Assembly: GCF_035582795.1 (NCBI RefSeq)
Contig: NC_134366.1
Location: 174,224,362-174,288,361, forward strand
DNA length: 64,000 nucleotides
Source: Mycteria americana
Taxonomy: Eukaryota > Chordata > Aves > Ciconiiformes > Ciconiidae
Reading direction: 5' to 3'
The notes under the pieces are model-generated. The model did no database searches and was not told the origin of the DNA. It saw only the letters and a list, made by a program, of their open reading frames with translations. Positions 58,407 through 64,000 of the stretch are shown here, piece after piece (positions within the stretch are counted from its first letter, which is position 1; every line of letters begins with the position of its first letter). Position numbers and translations under genes: made by a program.

Positions 58407-59935
58407 AGATGGAGGTGGAGTGGAATTACAAAGCTGGGGATCAGCCAGCAACTACCTGGGTGAACGTGCACAGGTAAGTTCCTCAATGACTGCATGTGCT
58501 CAAGGAAAAGGCGAGCTGGCTGGGGGTCAACCTGGGACCAAAGCAGGGGGAAAAAAGAGCCAACATCTGATGGCTGTTGGCTGTGAGAAAAGAAAAACGC
58601 TGTTACAGCCAGCAGGCAACCAAAACCAGCTGAGAACATGCAATATGAACAGCGTTGATCTTTACCTTTCTGTGATAACAGATTAAGGGGAACAAGGACC
58701 CCAGGCTGCCACTCGCCATCACAAACGGAGCACTGGATAATTAAGAGAAAACCCTGAAGGCATTTAACTGTTAGCTGCTGCTAACACAGCTCATGTGGCT
58801 TTTCCTGAAGAAATGTGTTAAATTTAACATATCAGACACGTGCACGAAGTTTATGGTGGGAACCTGTTAAACTTCCACCAGAAAACTTCCACCACTTCCA
58901 CCAGAAAAGGAGAAAATACCAACCTAACGCATCATCAGGCTAGAGAAACGCAAACAAGAACAAAGTGTCAGCTAAGAAAAAGTCCCCGCATTTGAATTTT
59001 CTACAGAAAAATCAAGCAGCTGCCACTGTGAAAAACACCACGCTCCACCTGGGGCTGGAAAATGATTTTTCCCAAGGAAGCGGCACTTCCTCGGGCAGGG
59101 CACGCTAACCACACCTGCCCCTGCTAGTACGAGCATTGCCGATATTTTAGGTGGATAAGGTGCAAATCAGAGCTCTGGTGAAAGGCTGTTGGCCGAGCAA
59201 CTCAGTAGGACCGAAAAGATGGATTTTAAGAGAGCGACGGGCAGTTTCAGCACAGGTCAACCATGAGCATCCCTGCTGCGATGGCGGGTCCCTTGGTCAA
59301 GCTTCATCGGCAGGGACGGGACTGGTCGTGCCGGTCGGGGTCCCCGGAACGATGAGTTGCTGGCAAACACCAGAGCACACAATCCCCGTGATTTATTCCA
59401 GTACATCTCCCCATGCGTTTTCACGGTAGCCTCGTTGTTTAATCTCACTGTGTCTTCCTGCTTAACAGTTCCCACGGGGGAACAATTTACCCACAGGCTT
59501 CAAGGCAGCTGATGGAAACAACATGAAGATAGGTATTTAATGCGGCACGCTCGCTAATGTACACCATGGGGGAAAAGCTTATTTAATACAAAACAATTTT
59601 ACAGATGCAGCAGTTAGAGGGGACCAGGCTGACTTGCTTGCCTTTGCTCTGACACGCTGCGAGGGCTGGAGGACGCCAGCACCAAAACCGACCCTAGCCA
59701 CGATTCTTACAAATACAGATTACTCCCCAATAAGTCACGTTTTGTGCCTGGAAAGCAAATCTCAAGGCACCTGCTCCTTGGGGTCGTTTAGGGATGTAAT
59801 GCAAGCGCTTGCCGTAATTCCCAGGTCCAAGCTCTCAGCCACGCAGAGATCTCAGCCCATGGTTAGCCATCAAATACTACAACAGCGGCCCGACGTGCAA
59901 TGCACGTTATCACCCTACGAGCTCCTTTGGCCCAA
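58407..59935. other. Non-coding sequence
   Basis: No supported exon or repeat. A plus-strand CAG/GTAAGT at about 58470 has no matching exon. Confidence 0.5.
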
Positions 59936-59938
59936 GGA

Positions 59939-59997
59939 TTATTTCGTATTATTTCATATTATTTCATATTATTTCATATTATTTGGGTATTATTTCA
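59939..59997 (+). repeat. 11-bp tandem repeat (ATTATTTCATA)
   Basis: About four to five copies of an 11-bp unit TATTATTTCAT with end variation. AT-rich minisatellite on the plus strand. Confidence 0.9.
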
Positions 59998-59999
59998 GG

Positions 60000-61375
60000 A
60001 GCCAAGCGTGGGCTCAGCAAGGAGAGAGACTTGGCAGAGAAGTCGCCTCTCGGACAAGCCGAGCATCTCTCCTCCTGGCTCACTGCCCACGCAGCCCGCT
60101 CAAGGCCACATCTCCTCCTGCTTCTCCCTAGCCCTGAGGGACGTGCCACCACAGCTTCGCTCGCTGGTGCTACGTCATCCCTTGTGCCCACCAGCATCAC
60201 CCCATCCTCTCCTCGTGAACCCATGCCCCAAGCTGAGATGCAGGCACGAGGACCCGTATGGGAGGAGGGACGGGGAACCAGAGAGGAGCTTTTACCGTAG
60301 AGCAGCTCATTAAAACTTCTTCGGAAAACCCTGGGGAGCACCTGCAAGAGGCCCCATTTCTCCCTTTCTTCCCACTTCCCCTTTGGGCTTCCTCCAGTGC
60401 AGGTGACCAGCCCAAAGGGACCAGCCTCACCCAGCGTGACCGTTTCATGGTGCCAGAGAAGGTCAGGGAGCTCCAAGCAAGGCAGCAAGGAGATTTCCAT
60501 GCTGGGCATCGCTTTGTGGCTTTAGCTAAGACACGTATGACGTTGTGTTTAGAGATGATTCAGGCAGCAGAGCTATTTGGAGCCGTATTTCACCGACTGC
60601 TTCACCAAGCTGAACCTGCAGGTTCCTCCACTCCCTTTAGGAAGCTGTAGGTCCAAGTGCGCACACACAGGGTGGAGAAACTTCTCAACCCACGACCGAA
60701 GAACCAGTGAGGATGCTGGAAATGGAGGTTCTGGCTCTGCTACCAGCTCCCTCCTGGAAATGATTAATATTGGGGGTAATACTCCCTTAACGAAGGACGT
60801 GGTCATGCTCTCGTACAGGAGCTGTTCCCTCTCCCCCAAGGGCGGACGGACCTTTACCCTCTACAGTCTACGTTCCTGAAAAAGGGACTTGGGAATGCAA
60901 AATTAAAGCTTTCTCACTTATTCCAAGTTCCTGATAAAGCCAGAGCAGGCCAGTCCCGGCATTGTTTGTACAAAGAGCTTGCGCAGTCGGAGTTACGACA
61001 GTCAAAGGCCCATCAACTTGGCCTGAGCATCCTGCAAGACATTCTAGAAAGTACTTAAGAGGCGACACTGCCAACGACATGCCATAAATTATGGATAATA
61101 ATGGACATTTTTTATGAAGGTCTGATAAAAAACAGAAATTGTGTTTCTTCAGGGGAGCACAGAGAGGAAAATACAACTGGGAGAAGAGCCCGGTGTCCAA
61201 ACGCCAGCACAAAAGAACCTAAATTCCTCATTACCGGCCATCCTCGTTTGAGTTTATCCTCTGAGGATGCTATGCCAGTGTTGCACACCTTTGCCGTCCG
61301 CGCCCTTTGTGGTTCAGACCACAGGCAGATGGCTCTCGCCGTTCCTCGGACAGGGAGAGGCAGAATGAGAGAAGA
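60000..61375. other. Non-coding sequence
   Basis: No supported gene. A plus-strand frame to 60650 ends in a helix-like stretch (MIQAAELFGAVFHRLLHQ), but it lacks splice support and homology. Confidence 0.45.
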
Positions 61376-61379
61376 TTTA

Positions 61380-61800
61380 CTCCCGTCCTAAATTATTCAA
61401 AAGAAAAGGGACTGCGCATCTTTAACAAGCCATCGTTTTATGAAGCAAGGTTAACATTTTTACTTGATTCAGTAGAATATTATAAACTCTCCGGGGTCCA
61501 TTTGAGGACTTTCTACTTTGAGCAAAGGCACGGACTCAGCACTTTTTATATTATTTAGAGAATAAAATTAACCCTTAATGGCCCAAGCTGGTATTTCTCC
61601 TCCCCAGTTAAATATGGCCCGCTCAGCAATTTCTCCCCATATATAATTACAGGCTGCTATCCATCATCTGTAGGAGAATGCTTTTCTGACACTCTAAAAG
61701 TGACACGGTAAGCACTTTTACTAATAGAATAAATATTCTAAATATCTCTTTTATATTTTCATTTAAATTGGAATATTTTAAAAATAATTGTAGGGACCCT
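61380..61800. other. Candidate conserved non-coding element (AT-rich)
   Basis: Long non-repetitive AT-rich block with TATATTATTTAG, ATATATAATTACAGG, AGAATAAATATTCTAAATA (near-palindromic) and CATTTAAATTGG. Texture suggests a conserved element; unverified. Confidence 0.33.
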
Positions 61801-62795
61801 GCCTGCGTGGCTAGCACTGTGCTGGAGGGAGGCGGCAGGATGCTTGTGTTTTCCTTCGGAGCAAGTGTTTATCCTGCACGCAGTCCCCTCCACGCGCTGC
61901 CACAAAAAGTAATTAGGCACAGACTAATTTATTAGCGTTTCCCTCTACTCCTGCTGATGTCCTGCTTTCCTTAAAGCTCTCACTTTTGGCTTTTTTCCCC
62001 TTCCTTTTGCCTGTTTTTTGCTTCGTAGCGGTTTCTCCGCGGGAAAGGATGGCTTTGCCTTGCAGAAGGCACCGTCCGCTGTTGCGTTTGGTTTCTGGGA
62101 CAGGCTGGTGGCTTTGCACGATGCAACCTCGGTGATGGGTGCTGAGCACCTACGGTTTCACTTGCTGGGTTGTACCTCTGCCAACGAGAGCTACAGGGAT
62201 GGAGAAAAGCAGAAGAGCCCTTTGGGGCTCCAGCCCTGAGCAGCACCGGATCCAAGCATCTGAGTGCTCATCCCAGCAACTTCCCCAGTGAAAAGCCGCC
62301 GAAATCACGAGGGAGTTCGAAATCTCCAGGAGCAGCAAGTCTAAGCAAAACCATGCTTAGGCAGACACTTCTTCACGTGTTATCTATTAAATGCAATAAA
62401 ATAATATCGTTCCATAGGCCCGCGGGGGCGTATTTGGGATGGTGCCCTGCAATCTGGCAGACTCGAGGCAAACAAAATGATTGTTTCATTAGCGGTTCAG
62501 TTTTTCAGCCGAAGAGCCGATTTAAAGCAGTGCTTGCAAAAGTTCCTGTCGTGTTTTCAGCGTGGTACCTGGAGTCTCCAGCTCAAGGAGAAGGCTTTCA
62601 CTGCCTCCTCCTGTTTGCTTGCTGTCAGCTTGTGGAAGCAGCTGAACCAAGCCAGGACACTGAAGTGATGTTTTCTTCCAAATCAAACGTGCCCTAGAGG
62701 CGACTAGCAAACTCCCCAGAGAGAAGAAGACCAAGAGAAGAGGATGGGTCCCATCCTCCAGCTGGATTCATAGAGACAGGCCAACGTTGCACAGC
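61801..62795. other. Non-coding sequence
   Basis: No supported exon or repeat. Confidence 0.5.
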
Positions 62796-62798
62796 AAA

Positions 62799-63367
62799 TC
62801 ATAGAATCATAGAATCATTGAACGGTTTGGGTGGGAAGGGACCTTTCAAGGTCATCTAGTCCAACCCCTCTGCCATGAGCGGGGACATCTTCAACTTGAG
62901 CAGGTTGCTCAGAGCCCCGTCCAACCTGACCTTGGATGTTTCCAGGGATGGGGCATCTCCCACCTCTCTGGGCAACCTGGGCCAGGGTTTCACCACCCTC
63001 ATCGTAAAAAATTTCTTCCTTATCTCTAGTCTGAATCTCCCCTCTAAACTAAAGTTTAAAACCATTCCGCCTTGTCCTGTCGCTACAGGTCCTGCTAAAA
63101 ATTCTGTCCCCATCTTTCTTATCAGCGCCCTTTAAGTATTGAAAGGCCACAAGAAGGTCTCCCCGGAGCCTTCTCTTCTCCAGGCTGAACAACCCCAGCT
63201 CTCTCAGCCTTTCTCCATAGCAGAGGGGTTCCAGCCCTCTGATCATTTCCGTGGCCTCCTCTGGACCCGCTCCAACAGGTCCATGTCTGTCTTGTGCTGG
63301 GGACCCCAGAGCTGTATGGGGGGGGGGGGGGGCGGTCCCACCAGAGCACAGTAGAGGGGGAGAATTA
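62799..63367 (-). mobile_element. CR1 LINE 3' fragment with internal G tract
   Basis: Minus-strand CR1 beginning (plus view) TCATAGAATCATAGAATC and continuing through the ORF2 C-terminal region like the copies at 48.5 and 53.4 kb. A G15 run (63318-63332) replaces the usual sequence near the 5' truncation point. Confidence 0.92.
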
Positions 63368-63369
63368 CT

Positions 63370-64000
63370 GCTGGACACAATGGTCAAAGGATGAGCATGG
63401 TCAAGGATGAGTAGAAATCCCACCACTTAAGCCAGCCCAGAAGAGAAAAGCCTGGTAGCTCTCAACTACAGCAGAAAAGCATCATCTCCATAAATCTCAG
63501 AGTCCACCTTTGCTTTGTTCAAACCTGGTGACAAATTGAGTGGCTGCCCCTTCTGAACTACGACTGCCTGGGGACTCTGATGTGACAGCATCGCTGCTCT
63601 CGCAAGTTTGAGATGGCAGCTGGAGAAACCAAGCAAAGGTGGCCCGTATCTTGTTCATGGGATCCAAAAGAAAACCACATGCTCTACTAAACAAAGAGTG
63701 GTTCACACTAAGAGGCAAAAATATTATTAATTTAATGAAAAACAGCAAAGAGGAGTCAGATAGGACGGTCACTTTGATTCCCAGGGGAACACCAGCGCAG
63801 CCAACCCTCTCCCTTTAGCCATGAAGCAAGGAAAGGTGAGATCCTGCAGCATGGCTCCGTGCCACCAAGGAACCGAGCTTGCTGCCGCCTGCTTCTCCTG
63901 ATGCTTACGAAGAATCGGGGACCCACGAGATGTCAGATAAACCTCGAAATTTCATTTTTTTGCACGCAACAGCTCTAAAATTCTTTTGGAAACCTGCAAG
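63370..64000. other. Non-coding sequence to window end
   Basis: No supported exon or repeat. Confidence 0.5.

Noticed and set aside
60258-60650. 130-codon plus-strand frame ending in a helix-like segment
   Set aside because: No splice signals, no known domain, and neighbouring frames are equally open.
1-64000. CRISPR arrays, operons, rRNA/tRNA genes
   Set aside because: None seen; the genome is a vertebrate's and the tandem arrays are minisatellites without spacer-repeat structure.

Overview
The window comes from a bird genome. It carries an intact avian large-Maf gene, CR1 LINE fragments with their typical 3' ends, and ERV solo LTRs of a type common in birds. Genes are spliced and sparse, GC-rich sequence alternates with AT-rich islands, and no bacterial or viral gene set is present. 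The gene order fits synteny with human 8q24.3, where MAFA lies just downstream of ZC3H3 on the same strand.

Layout: (1) 1-23 kb has no supported protein gene. It holds three solo LTRs (1657-2220 plus, 5520-6134 minus, 6367-6940 plus; the last two are an inverted head-to-head pair), a pyrimidine-rich minisatellite (13.2-13.7 kb), a larger CATCC/CTCCTG minisatellite (17.9-18.8 kb) and AT-rich islands with homeodomain-type sites that look like conserved non-coding elements. (2) 22.6-26.3 kb is the MAFA locus on the minus strand: a 288-aa single-exon bZIP factor, a long AT-rich 3'UTR, a GC-rich leader containing a 44-bp minisatellite and a two-codon uORF, and a TATA promoter with octamer and RFX-like sites. 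(3) 31.2-46.7 kb holds the last four coding exons of ZC3H3 on the minus strand, with splice sites and codon phases that agree throughout. They encode the fifth CCCH finger and the C-terminal tail. (4) 46.7-64 kb is presumably ZC3H3 intron or further upstream sequence. It contains CR1 copies, an unassigned but convincing terminal coding exon near 57.1 kb, and a weaker exon candidate near 50.1 kb. I could not find ZC3H3 zinc fingers 1-4 here.

MAFA is a sequence-specific activator (lens and beta-cell programmes in vertebrates). ZC3H3 is a nuclear CCCH protein tied to mRNA 3'-end processing and export. They are neighbours rather than a pathway, but candidate MAFA enhancers may lie inside or near the ZC3H3 3' end. 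The items most worth a second look are the unassigned 57.1-kb exon, the perfect 111-bp direct repeats flanking a ZC3H3 exon, the MAFA leader architecture, the inverted LTR pair, and the AT-rich islands at 15.7-16.1 and 40.8-41.2 kb. I saw no clear evidence of a wholly new biological system.
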